Shown here piece after piece: positions 46,520 through 57,726 of a stretch of DNA of 64,000 nt. Made by a program: the position numbers and the translations under genes. The stretch spans positions 11,033,100-11,097,099 of the forward strand of contig NC_084500.1 in the NCBI RefSeq assembly GCF_030035675.1, written 5' to 3'. Below the pieces are notes generated by a model. The model was not told where the DNA came from, ran no database searches, and was given only the letters and a program-made list of their open reading frames with translations. The stretch is from Rhineura floridana. Lineage: Eukaryota > Chordata > Lepidosauria > Squamata > Rhineuridae. The number at the start of each line of letters is the position of its first letter. Within the stretch, counting starts at the first letter, position 1.

Positions 46520-47590
46520 AACAAGACGGCAAGCTCCTGCAGGCGTTCTCTTTGTGGCACATTCATGATGATATACACTCAGGATGGTATTCGGGCTGTT
46601 GTAGGCCATTCTGCTTTCAGTACTGCTTGTGCCTGCAAAAGCTTCATCGCCACCGAGTGCGTGTCCCGTAACTTCCTGCTGAAATCCTGTAATTTTTCAT
46701 ACCCCAAATGTTCTGGATTTATTTGTTGTCCTGCTTCTGTCGCGTGATAGTGCAAGAGTGCCCCTCCAGATGGCAATAATGGAACGGCATTATTTATTAT
46801 TTATTTATTCAATAATAATAAATAAAAATGTTATTTATTATTTTCCCCATTACACATAACACATACAATTACATTATAATAATCAAATGACAACAACAGT
46901 AACGACAAGCATTTGGGCTTTTTAATGTAGAGAAAAGGCAAGTAAGAGGTGATGTGATAGAAGTGTATAAAATTATGCACTGTGGGGGGAAAGTGGAGAA
47001 AGAAAAGTTTGTTTCTCCCTTTTCGCCTAGCACTAGAACTTGTGGTCATCCAACGAAGCCGAAGGTTGGAAGGTTCAAGAAAGACGAAAAGGAAATGCTT
47101 CTTCACCCAGTGTGTAGTTAAACGATGGAATTCGTTCCCACAAGAAGCAGGGATGCCACCAATTTGGATGGATTTGAAAGAGGCTCAGACAAATTCATGG
47201 AGGAGAAGGCTCTCAGTGGCTACTAGCCAGGATGGCTATGCTCTGCCTCCACGGTCAGAGGCAGCATGCTTCTGAATACCACTTGCGAGAAACTGCGGGA
47301 GGAGACAGATCTTGCGCTCACATCCTGCTTGCGGGCTTCCCATTGGGGCATCTGTTGTAAATTAATTGTTGTAAACCGCCCAGAGCGCTCCGGCTATGGG
47401 GTGGTATACAAATGCAATAAATAAATAAATAAATCTGGTTGGCCGCTGTGAGGATGCTGGATTAGATGGGCCACTGGCCTGTTCCAGCAGCCAGGCTCTT
47501 CTGATGTGCTTATTGTTGTGCCAATGACAAGTGGCAGAATACACCTTTTAAAAAAAACACCAGTTTGGAGGGGGCACCCTACATTGCAGG
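46520..47590. mobile_element. GGGCC-type element copy split by a LINE insertion
   Basis: 46540-46792 and 47509-47580 align consecutively with the element at 39745-40340 (GTGCCCCTCCAGATGGCAAT, then GGCAGAATACACC). The 46793-47508 segment between is absent from that copy and consists of CR1/L3-like coding 3' end and an L2 tail. Confidence 0.65.
46905..47508 (+). repeat. CR1/L3-like LINE 3' end with nested L2 tail
   Basis: Decayed coding sequence reads like the CR1-type C-terminus (FTQCVVKRWNSFPQEAG). An L2 tail at about 47355-47432 interrupts it, bounded by ATCTG at 47350-47354 and 47433-47437. Confidence 0.7.
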
Positions 47591-48001
47591 GCCCCCAAAA
47601 GCTGTCCCCTCTCACGTCTCAAATCCCAACTCTCCAAACTCACACATGGTGGAATAACAGATGGCGTTTGCTTGGGGAATTTGCATTAGCTATTTAAAGA
47701 AATAATGTTCATATACGAACAGAATGTATATAAAGAAATACAGTTCCCATACGAATTCGTCAACAACAATAACACATTTTCCATACAAAATAACACCTGA
47801 GTTAGAAAGAATTTATTTTGGATCATCATAACAATTATATTAATAGTAATACATTTTCCTGAAAAACAAGACCTGTTAGAAAGAATGTATTAATAGTAGT
47901 AGGGGTAGTAACAGTAAATTTTCCATACAAAATAAAACAGAAATAATTTAGTTTGGTTAATAACATTCGTAGGGTTTCTTCAGCCGAGTCCTGCTCAGAG
48001 T
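47591..48001. other. Unassigned stretch
   Basis: AT-rich, with loosely repeated CCATACAAAATAA words that recur at 49040-49150. No gene. Confidence 0.45.
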
Positions 48002-48735
48002 TGTCGGTATGTGCCTTCAATGTGATTACGACTTATGGCGACCCTATGAATCAGCAACCTTCAATAGCATCTGTTATAAACCACCTTGTTCAGATCTTCA
48101 GTTCAGGTCTGTGAATAAATCCATCTCTTGTTTGGTCTTCCTCTTTTTCTACTTCCTTCTGTTTTTCCCACCATTATTGTCTTTTCTAGTGAATCATGTC
48201 TTCTCATTATGTGTCCAAAGTATGATAACCTCATTTTCATCATTTTAGCTTCTAGTGATAGCTCTGGTTTAATTTGTTCTAACACCCAATTATTGGTCTT
48301 TTTTGCAATCCATGGTACACGCAAAGCTCTCGTCCAACACCACAATTCAAATGAGTTGATTTTTCTCTTATCCGCCTTTTTCACTGTCCAACTTTCACAT
48401 CCATACATAGAGATCGGGAATACCATGGTCTGAATGATCCTGACTTTAGTGTTCAGTGATACATCTTTGCATTTGAGGACCTTTTCTAGTTCTCTCATAG
48501 CTGCCCTCCCCAGTCCTAGCTGTCTTCTGATTTCTTGACTATTGTCTCCATTTTGGTTAGTGGCTATGCCAAGGTATTAATAATCCTTGACAAGTTCAAT
48601 GTCCTCATTGTCAACTTTAAAGTTACTTGAATCTTCTGTTGTCATTACTTGAGTCTTCTTGACATTCAGCTGTAGTCCTGCTTTTGTGCTTTCCTTCTTA
48701 ACTTTCATCAGCATTCGTTTCAAATCATTATGAGT
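48002..48735 (-). mobile_element. BovB (RTE) LINE 3' end
   Basis: It runs from the 3' tail (TACGACTTATGGCGACCCTA) back through an open 131-codon frame (48498-48103: VSLNTKVRIIQTMVFPISMY to RKRGRPNKRWI) to sequence just 3' of the RT active site. It is about 80-90% similar by eye to the C-terminus at 22636-23073. Confidence 0.9.
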
Positions 48736-48764
48736 AGACTGAACAAAATTCAAGAACCCATGTT

Positions 48765-49035
48765 TTTAAAAGCTTTTTATTTAAAAAAACACCATATTTT
48801 TAAAGATTTAATTTAATTCAGTTTAATATGTTTTTAAGGATGTTTTGCTTTAATATATTTTAAAGTCTGCTGGTATGATGTTTTAGACTGTTTTTAGACC
48901 TTTTGTTTGCCGCTCTGGGCTCCTACTGGGAGGAAGGGCGGGATATAAATCTAATAAACAAACAAAGTTAGTTGTGTCTATTAACTTCAATGGGCCTACT
49001 CTGAGTAGTACTAGTGTTCAATACCACCCATCGTA
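48765..49035 (+). repeat. L2 3' UTR and short dispersed repeat
   Basis: 48765-48965 ends TGCCGCTCTGGGCTCCTACT, GGAAGGGCGGGATATAAATC. 48966-49035 is the GGGCCTACTCTGAGTAGTAC repeat. Confidence 0.7.
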
Positions 49036-49304
49036 ATAATGTTTCCATACAAAATTAGGCCTGCGAGGGGGAAAAAATATAATAGTAGGTTTTCCACACA
49101 AAATAAGACCTGAGTTAGACAGAATGTATAGCAATAACATTATCCATAATAATATATGTTCATCAGAACACTGGCGTTAGGGGTAACATCATGAACTCCC
49201 TTCTTGCAGCTATTTGGTGATGGTTCCCATCCTCAAGAAACGGCTGTGAAATCCTGGCTTTCTCCATGGGTGGCTCCTCTGCTCTGGGGCTTTTTAATCT
49301 AGGG

Positions 49305-49420
49305 GTCCAAAACTTTTGGCCCTCCAGATGTTGCTGAACTACAACTCCCATCAGGCTCACCAAGAATGGCCAATGGGATGATGGGAGTTGTAGTCCACCA
49401 ACGTCCGGAGGGGGAAAGGT
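49305..49420. mobile_element. hAT-like foldback element
   Basis: TTGGCCCTCCAGATGTTGCT and ACTACAACTCCCATCAGG pair with ATGGGAGTTGTAGTCCACCA and CGTCCGGAGGG around a loop with GGCCAATGGG. Confidence 0.75.
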
Positions 49421-49479
49421 TCCCTACACCTCATCCCACTTCCCCACACTGAACTTAGTGGGGGTTTACTTCTGAGTAA

Positions 49480-49680
49480 ACATGTACTACGACAGCGGGA
49501 GGATGGTTTTCGCGGAGAACCCGGAAGCTTCGTGTCCAACTCCTTTGATGCGTAACTCTACAGGCTTCTTATCTCTGTGTCTGCCTAGAGCACCGGCGTG
49601 GGTGGCACGGGCAAGGCGCCCTGGAAGACCGTGACTGCGCACGCGCCAGGAGGAAGAGGCTAGACTAGCAGTTTTTTTTG
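49480..49680 (+). promoter_or_regulatory. LYRM9: Candidate LYRM9 promoter and noncoding first exon
   Basis: This is a local CpG-rich patch in AT-rich surroundings, with an ETS-type CCGGAAG at 49521 and several CGCG and GCGC words. A donor-like G|GTAAGG follows at 49681. It is 3.7 kb upstream of the LYRM9 start codon on the right strand, and that start codon seems to need an upstream 5' exon. The assignment is inference from position and composition. Confidence 0.4.
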
Positions 49681-50004
49681 GTAAGGGAGCTTGCACAGAG
49701 CATGTTTTTATGTCTATCTGTGTGTGCATCTGTGGGCGCTGGAAGCAGAGATGGGGTCCGTTGGAGGCTGTATACTGGGGAAGGGCCATAAGATCGAGAG
49801 GGGGATAGAGGAAGCTCGGGCGGGGGTGCAAAGTAAGCAAAGGTACAGTTTGCAGATCCCAAAATGCAAGGGGGGTTGGGAGGGGTCCTACATGGTGCAA
49901 AACAGCGGGGGCAGCCCCCGGTTCAGGCAACAAGGGGTGAGTATTGAGTACATTGCTATCCCTCTGTTACTCGAGAGAGCAATCTAGATAAGTGCGCGCC
50001 TTCC

Positions 50005-50165
50005 ATTTTACGTCACAACAACCCTGTGAGGTGGGCTAGGCAGAGAGGGTGAGAGCAAGAGCGGGTGTGATGCGGCCCCTGGGTCACCCAGCAGACTTCA
50101 TGGCCTTGTAGAGATTTGAACTCGGGTCTTGCATGGCCTAGCTTGATGCTTTTGAACCAGTAAGC
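50005..50165 (-). repeat. L2-tailed or MIR-like SINE
   Basis: TCACAACAACCCTGTGAGGT, GGGTCACCCAGCAGACTTCA and GAGATTTGAACTCGGGTCTT (reversed B box). It has the same plan as 14035-14425. 49681-50004 and 50166-50499 are unassigned. Confidence 0.6.
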
Positions 50166-50499
50166 TATGCTGGATTTGTAGATGGAGGTGGCAAACTCCA
50201 CACACGTGTGGCTGCAACACCGCTGTCTGTGTGGGATGTCGCGAGCTGGTCCTTTTCTACCGGCGGAGGCTGGTGTTGTTTAACTCCGACCACTGGAAGC
50301 CAAATCCGTTTGTTGTGATGCTTCCATTTTAAAAATATTTTATTGCAACATTTTTGAAAAAGTTTTAAAGTGCTTGCGGTGGCTGCCCAAGTGACACAGC
50401 CCTGTAGAGGAGAATGATTTGATCCAGTACAATTGACAAATGACTGAGCTTTGCTGGATCCAACCCTAAAGGCCCACAAGCAGGGCATGAACAGTAGGC

Positions 50500-51010
50500 C
50501 CCTCCTCTTGTTTTTCCCCAGCGACTGGAATTCAGAGGTAGCGTACCTCTGAATATGGAGGCTTCATTTAACTGTCACATCCTGTGGTGACTGACAGGTT
50601 GCTGCTACTCTGTGAGGCAACATCTGCATCTTACATTTACAGCAGTATACCTTTAATCAGTCATGGATTCCTCCAAGGCATCCTGGGAACTATAGTTTGT
50701 TAAGAGAGCTGAGAGGAGACCTATTCTTCTCACAGAGCTACGATTTCCCATCAGCCCCATTAAGTGTGGCCAATAGCCAGGGATGATGGGAGTTATAGTT
50801 CAGCAACATCTGGAGCGCCAAAGTTTCCCCACGCCTGCTGGAGTGGTTTAACAATCAGTCCCGCTTCCTAGGGAACTCTGGGAATTGTAGCTGTGTGAGG
50901 GGTCTCCTAACAACTCTCAGCACCCTTAACAAACTACAGTTCCCAGGATGCCTTGGGGGAAGCCATGACTGTTTAAAGTGACAGAATAGTGCTTTTAATA
51001 TATAGTGCAG
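50500..51010. mobile_element. LINE scrap, then DNA element invaded by a foldback
   Basis: 50515-50590 is a reversed CR1/L3-like scrap. 50640-51010 is a relative of 4003-4294 whose middle (about 50745-50850) is replaced by half of a CATCAGCCCC...GATGGGAGTTATAGTTCAGC foldback. Confidence 0.6.
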
Positions 51011-51099
51011 ATGGGGCTTGAATTTGTCTAATCTCCATTTGAAACCAAAGAGAAAATCAAAGGCAAAATGTTCATCTAGGACCAGTCAATATTGTTGTT

Positions 51100-51640
51100 G
51101 TGGCCTTTTTGGCTACTGAGCTGTAGCTTTCTCCCACAGCAGCAGATATCCCTAGAAGCCAATCAGCATGCAAGGGGGGAGTGTTACCTACTGAAAAGAG
51201 TCTTCTCAGTGGTTGACTCATCTCGTTTCACTCTGATCGACTCCAATCAGCAGGAAAGGACAAGGAAGCATGTTAGAAGACTCTTCTCAGTGACCAACAC
51301 ACTCTCCTTTCATGCTGATTGGCTTGTAGGATGCTGGAAAGATGGGGACCATGCTGGGATCCTGCTCCCAAAAAAGGATCTAAGACACCCCCCAAGACCC
51401 TGCACGACTACACACCTGCAGCTGAGTCTCATTCCTACCCTTGAGGAATTCGTCAGAGAGCAGGATAGGGACAAAACTAGAGTTACTTGGCTCTGCCTGT
51501 CATTGACTCTGACGCCACCTGCTGTTGGGCTCCCTGATTTCTGCCCTACCAGTCCCAATGGGCACCGGCCACCACTGTGCATGCCGTACACCCCAGCCTC
51601 ACAGGTCCCTGGAGGACACATGCTGTCCTCCTGCGCCCCC
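51100..51640. repeat. Dispersed families B and A (reversed)
   Basis: 51130-51400 shares CCTAGAAGCCAATCAGCATG and AAGACTCTTCTCAGTGACCA with 55730-56010. 51440-51570 shares GCCACCTGCTGTTGGGCTCC with family A. Repeat blocks B and A occur together, also at 25290-26090. Confidence 0.55.
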
Positions 51641-52974
51641 ACCCTTCATAATGATGAGTCATTAATAAAAATGAGCAAAGGTGGGTGGGTGGGGATGCAT
51701 ATTTGTACTTGTGGTTTCATGGTGTGAAAATGTCTAAAACTAGCATGGTAAATTAAACCTCAGCCAGCGCAGACCACGGGAGGCAGATTGTGCATTAAAG
51801 TGCATGGGCTTCCAACGCAGAATAAACAACCAGGAACGCAGTGCAGGTGTAAGTAAGCCTGTGGCGTAGGTGTGCTAACTTGTGGCCAACATTCCTCTCC
51901 TATGCTTTCCTGATTTGTTTGCTGAGTGACTCTTAAATATAACAAGGCTTTCTTCTAATGTGTTAATTTTAAGATGTGCAACAGATGGCAAAATGAGTGG
52001 TAAATTATAAACCTTTGGGTAGTATTTTTTAGATGACAGTGAGTCCTTCCAAGTCGTGGCATGTAAGCGTATTTGCTTTCTGCAGGTGGGAAAGTCAGCA
52101 AACGTTGATAGGACTCATAGTTTATGCAGTTTGTTTTCAAATTGCAATTTCAGAATGATTGTTTTCCAGAATTCATAGACTCATAGAATTTTAGAGTTGG
52201 AAGGTATTTTGGAGGGTCATCTAGTCCAACAGGCCTAGTCCATCTGTGCCGACAGGCCTATGCAGTTGTTGAAAAGTTACTTGAGTAGCCATTTTGGTTT
52301 GTAATGCTTTTAGTGGTACGTATACACACGCATACTTTTTCTTCTTAATTTTTTCACGTACAGCAATACCTCAGCTAACAAATCCTCCAAGAACAAAGCT
52401 CCTTTTAACAAAGTCTGTTTGTGGTGTGAGGGACATGGGGGGGCACATGCTGACATAGTCAGAATGTGGCTCCTTGTCTACTGGATTGCGGCTACTGCAG
52501 TCAGTCAGTTATGACTTATGGCGTCCCTATGAATCGGCGACCTCCAGTCTGTGGTCCTTGACATATCCAGAAAGGATAACCAGTGGATCTAGTTGAAGCT
52601 GATACACTGTGATTTTTAAATGTTTTTTATTTCTTTTTATTAGGAGAAGAAAAGACTAGGGTAATTAAATAGAAAATGGTACGTCAAAAATAAAAAATAA
52701 ATACATTTGTGAAGGTAATGGATATAATTTATATGTGGGTACTTACTCTCCTGGTATCTCTGATTCCACATCGTAATAAAGATTGACCAATTCTCTATAT
52801 GTTTGTTTATCTGACCATTTTTTCTCTCTTAAGTAATAAGTGAGTTCAACAAGGTGATAGCATTCCATCTGTATTACACCAGTCTACTGCTTTTTAATGT
52901 TTTTATATTGCTGGACACTGCCCTGATATTTTAGGAGAGGGTGGTGTATAGATACTTTTTTTATATAAATGAAT
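51641..52974. other. Mostly unassigned, with CR1 and BovB tails
   Basis: 52170-52235 is a reversed CR1-like terminus (ATAGAATTTTAGAGTTGGAA). 52495-52555 is a reversed BovB/Sauria tail (TATGACTTATGGCGTCCCTA). The rest is AT-rich and unplaced. Confidence 0.5.
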
Positions 52975-53232
52975 AAACATAAGCCCCCCCCCACCTGCTC
53001 AATACAGCATTCCTGATGGGTGGCCATCCATCTCTTCAATATTTCCAGCAAAGAAGAGTCCGCCACCTCCCAGGGCTGCCTCTTCCACTGTCAGCTTCCT
53101 GGCCATTTCCACACCTTAGGAGCACAAGAAGCTGCCTATGCTGAGTCAGACTCTTGATCCATCTCGCTCAATATTGCCTACTCTGACTGGCAGCAGCCCT
53201 GGAGGCTTTTTCAACAGGGGACATTCCTAGCC
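52975..53232 (-). repeat. CR1 scrap and partial tRNA-type SINE
   Basis: 52985-53105 has ACCTGCTCAATACAGCATTC and GAGTCCGCCACCTCCCAG (CR1). 53118-53232 has AAGAAGCTGCCTATGCTGAG and TGACTGGCAGCAGCCCTGGA (SINE body without head). They end about 200 bases before the LYRM9 start codon. Confidence 0.7.
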
Positions 53233-53426
53233 CTGCCTGGCGATGCCAGAGTTGGTGGTAAATGTATGAATGATTGAATTGCCAGTTGAATGAACCCACT
53301 GAATTGTCCATTGCTTCAGTTCAGAGATACAAGTTTTGCTGTTCCGGGGACTTTTGGGGCTGGCTGGCCATGCACGTTTCTGCACTTTATCGTGTTTTCT
53401 TTGTTTCTTTGGGGAGTTGATGTTAG

Positions 53427-53835
<409 letters not shown>

Positions 53836-54256
53836 CTAAGATTCTAGTCCTCATGCCTTGGGACAAAGGACTGTATCAACTAGAAACGTTGGAAACTGGA
53901 AAAAAAATGGGGCAGGGAGAAGCTCTATCTCCGAGATGCTGGAAAGGAGGAAAGTTGGCCTGGGAATTAACTTTAGCAAATCTGAGGCAATGTGTTTCAA
54001 CATTCCCCCGAAAGTGCAGAAGTTATTTTCAGAGCAATTGAATTTCAAGTTGTGTCATACCAGAATGCGATATAAGCATAACTTGCAATTTTAATAACTC
54101 TTTATAGAAAATTATGGCCCTATTTGGAGAAAGATCTTAAAAGAGATGAAGAGGTAGAGTAAGACTCCATTTACTATTATGGCCATTATTAAAATAATGA
54201 CTCTTCCCAAATTAGCTTCCCCCCCAAAAAAAACCCCTTCCAATTTGAGTTCCCAC

Positions 54257-54683
54257 CAGGGCTGTGGAGTTGGTACGCCAAACCTTCGACTCCGACTCCT
54301 CTATTTTTCTACTGTCCGACTCCACCCAAAATTGCTTCCAACTCCACAGCCCTGGAAAGGGCTGTAAATGTCTTTTTAAATTGGAAACTCTCATAGGAGC
54401 ATTTTTATCGCTGCCTGAATATGCGCTGATCTTGGCATCACAGCATTTGTCTTCATCTGGGTCCTGTGTCATACACTGACACACAAAATGTTTTCCATCT
54501 TGAGTTATGGTGAAATGCTCAACTACAGCTGACTTCATGGGAAGCTTCTTTGACATTTTTAATTTATATTTTAAAAAATCTGTCAATCAAAATTTATTCT
54601 GAAGCCGGAGTCGGAACACTTCTACTGGCTCCACCCAAAATTGCTTCAGACTCCGACTCCACGACTCCGACTCCACAGCCCTG
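54257..54683 (-). mobile_element. hAT element with BED-finger remnant and perfect 8-bp duplication
   Basis: The terminus CAGGGCTGTGGAGTTGG pairs with TCCGACTCCACAGCCCTG. GTTCCCAC flanks it exactly at 54249-54256 and 54684-54691. On the minus strand it encodes the N-terminus of a transposase: SAVVEHFTITQDG, then a BED-type cysteine region (FVCQCMTQDP, CCDAKISAYSG) and SNLKRHLQ. The catalytic part is gone. An extra internal CCAACTCCACAGCCCTG at about 54338-54354 suggests a rearranged terminus. It lies in the LYRM9 intron. Confidence 0.93.
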
Positions 54684-55117
54684 GTTCCCACTTGACAAGT
54701 AAAATTCTGGCAAACAAAAATTATTTCATTTTCATGCAAAAAACATCCAGAATGAGTAAGAAATAAAGAAAACAGTGAGATGAGCCCCCAAAGAAGGGCT
54801 CACATGAGCCGAAACATGTCAGACAAACCTAATAATAAAAATTCATCCTTTCCAGCGTTTCTGAAATACTTTGCTCTCTTTTTGTTCACATCGTTGGATG
54901 CTTCTTTATTTGTGTATGTGCTACACTGAGGCTACATTTAAAGCAGTTATCATACCACTTTAAATAGTTGTGGCTATTTAAATAGTTGTGGCTACACACC
55001 TACCCATCAACCCCAGTATGTTGAACTAAGATTGTTATGTCAAACCTAGGCCACTAATTTAAGCAGGACTTGCTTCTCAGTAAATATCCTCTGGATTGAA
55101 TAAGCTGTTGCCATTGA

Positions 55118-55541
<424 letters not shown>

Positions 55542-55729
55542 CCCTATGCTCTTCTGGTTCTGAGGGCTGGATCACACAAAGTGCACATAACATTGACAAA
55601 AGGCATCCTCGCTCGGAGTTTCTTCTTCAATTACAACCGAAGGCAACATTCAGGATTTTGTTTTATTGATGTAATTTTGGCCAGAGGACTTGGCTAGAAC
55701 ACTTCTAATGTCACAGCTTAGCCCTACAA

Positions 55730-56020
55730 TCAGGGGTGTAGTCGTCCAGGGTCTCGGGGGATCTTAGACCCTTTACTTTTTTGGGAGCAGGGTCCCTATA
55801 TCTCCATCATCCTACGAGACAATCAGCAAGAAAGGGAAGTTTTGAACCACTGAGAAAGGTCTTCTGACATGCTTCCTTGTCCGTTCCTGCTGATTGGAGC
55901 CAATCAAAGTGAAAGGAAGTGAGTCAGCCATTGAGAAGACTCTTCTCAGTAGCTAACACTCTCCCCTTTCATGCTTATTGGCTCCTAGGGATATCTGCTG
56001 TTGTGGGAGAAGACATTAAC
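55730..56020 (+). repeat. Dispersed family B
   Basis: GGGGTGTAGTCGTCCAGGGT, TTTTTTGGGAGCAGGGTCCC and GATTGGAGCCAATCAAAGTG align with 25970 and 51130 copies. Part of the sequence reads as an inverted repeat (TTCTCAGTGGTT-like arms). Confidence 0.55.
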
Positions 56021-56379
56021 AATGATCTCGTTCTCAACTCAGCAGCAAACAAATGGGGGGGCATGGCTGTGACTAATATGAAGGGACTCTGCACTTCTGA
56101 ATTTGCCACTATACTACTGCCTATAACCTGTATGGCCCACAAAGGGATAAGGAGCTTGCTCTGTAGGCAGCTGCAACATAAACAGTGCCCCTAATGGAGT
56201 GAAGAAGTATCTGCACTCTTCCCCTGCCAAATGATCCCTGGACCATTCTTGACTTCTAGAGCCCTATTCCATCTTAGCCTCATAGCCTTCTCCTGCTGGT
56301 GAAGAATTCCAGCACTCCCCAGGGTGGGAAGACTTGTTCAGTCCAAGGGCCACATGCAAAAGTGGGCAGAGGAATGAAC

Positions 56380-56804
56380 AACAACAACAATTATCATTAT
56401 TGTTAATAATAATAGTAATATTTCATTTGTTAGTTGCTTTATACAAAAATGTCTCAAAGTGACTTCACAACAAAAATAAAATACAGGCAGATGAAAATCA
56501 GTTAAAAGCCAAATTAATAAATTAGGTACCATAAAATTCCCAAAATGCTCATCCAACAAAATACAATAATAATATTACCTTTGCACACTAGGCTAGTTTC
56601 TACATTCACTGCCACACCCCTCTCTCTGCCCTCCCTCTGCCTTGAATCAGAGTTCAAGGACTCATTCCACCCAGGGACAAACACTCAAGGAGCGTTCAGA
56701 GAAGGGCCTGTGAGGGGTGTGGCCTGGGGAGAGTTCTGAGGGCCGGATAGAGAGGGCTGGAGGGCCATATTTGGCCCCCAGGCCTGAGGTTCCCCACCCC
56801 CTGC
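56380..56804. repeat. Reversed L2 tail and hAT-like family member
   Basis: 56380-56520 (TTAGTTGCTTTATACAAAAA, CAAAGTGACTTCACAAC) is L2-like. 56590-56804 (GGCTAGTTTCTACATTCACT, GTGTGGCCTGGGGAGAGTTC, CCTGAGGTTCCCCACCCC) is the 16399-16723 family. Confidence 0.6.
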
Positions 56805-56920
56805 CAGAGCTTGGAAAAGTTACTTTTTTGAACTACAACTCCCATCAGCCCAATCCAGTGGCCATGCTGGCTGGGGCTGATGGGAGTTGTAGTTCAAAAA
56901 AGTAACTTTTCTAAGCTCTG
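56805..56920. mobile_element. Near-perfect hairpin hAT MITE in LYRM9 intron, copy 1
   Basis: Arms of about 45 bases run from CAGAGCTTGGAAAAGTTACT to CATCAGCCC and from GGGCTGATGGGAGTTG to AACTTTTCTAAGCTCTG, with essentially one mismatch and a loop of about 20 bases. Flanks CCCCCTGC and TCCCCTGC are 7 of 8 identical. It landed at the very end of the element before it. Confidence 0.93.
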
Positions 56921-56933
56921 TCCCCTGCTCTAA

Positions 56934-57085
56934 CCCAGTATTGCCTGCTCTGAGTGGCAGCAGCTGTCCAGGGTCTTGGGCCATCACCCGTTTACTTGGC
57001 CCTTGTAACTGGCAGTGCCCAGGAATTGGACCCGGGGCCTTCTGCGTGGCAAGCAGGTGCTCAGTCTCTGAGCTGCTTCCCCTCT
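56934..57085 (-). repeat. tRNA-derived SINE
   Basis: CCCAGTATTGCCTGCTCTGA, GAGTGGCAGCAGCTGTCCAG, GGAATTGGACCCGGGGCC (B box region) and GCAAGCAGGTGCTCAGTCTC. Confidence 0.8.
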
Positions 57086-57279
57086 CTCACTTGGTGACCA
57101 AGCCAAGCGCTCCAGACGGCCCCTCACCCCACCCTCCAGAGTGGGATATTACAGCATTTCACCTCAGGCAGCAGAAGGGTTTAATTGCTTAGCCCCCATG
57201 GGCCTGTTTTCCAGACACTTCTATTCCTGTTCTGCAAGGGTGTGTGTGCACGTGAGTATAAAGTCGGCATGTGATTGTT

Positions 57280-57560
57280 CCCTAAATTATGAGGGGGGCC
57301 TGCAACAAAGACTTGCAGGGTGGAGGGTTCATGCTCAAGATTCCAGCCAGTCATGCCCCTTTCCAGAATACTCCATTCCATACTCCGCTGTCTCCTGCCC
57401 TTCTGCAGAATACTCCATTCCACACGCCACTCTCTCCCGCTCTTGCTTTTCACTTTCCTCCTCCAACAGTTAGGTTGCTTTGTGTGCCTGCTGAACATGT
57501 TCAGTTCTCATTGGACTGTTCTGGGGGGGAGGGGTTGCCCCTTAATTCCACCCCCCCTAA
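57280..57560 (+). repeat. Dispersed family C
   Basis: GAATACTCCATTCCATACTC occurs and repeats as GAATACTCCATTCCACACG 55 bases on. CTGAACATGTTCAGTTCTC and TTGGACTGTTCTGG match 34999-35215. Confidence 0.5.
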
Positions 57561-57708
57561 AGCTTTTTGTACTTCTACAAAGCTTGAGCTTGCAGATTTC
57601 CTCCAAGCCTGCTAGTGCGGCGCCATAAAGACCCAGGTTTGGAGGATGAGTTTGCTGTGAGTTGCATACAATTTTGTTCATGTCCTGTTTTTTCCCCCTC
57701 CCTTTTAG

Positions 57709-57726
57709 TATAAGAAGCAAAATTAG
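57709..57726 (+). CDS. LYRM9: LYRM9 terminal coding exon (YKKQN and stop)
   Basis: After a strong pyrimidine tract and CCCTTTTAG, the exon opens TAT AAG AAG CAA AAT TAG, encoding YKKQN and a stop. This is the C-terminus expected after the Glu-Lys that ends exon 2, and it brings the protein to 42+31+5 = 78 residues, the length I remember for human LYRM9. It is too short for ORF finders and was found by looking for the expected tail. Confidence 0.93.
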   Translation, partial: YKKQN

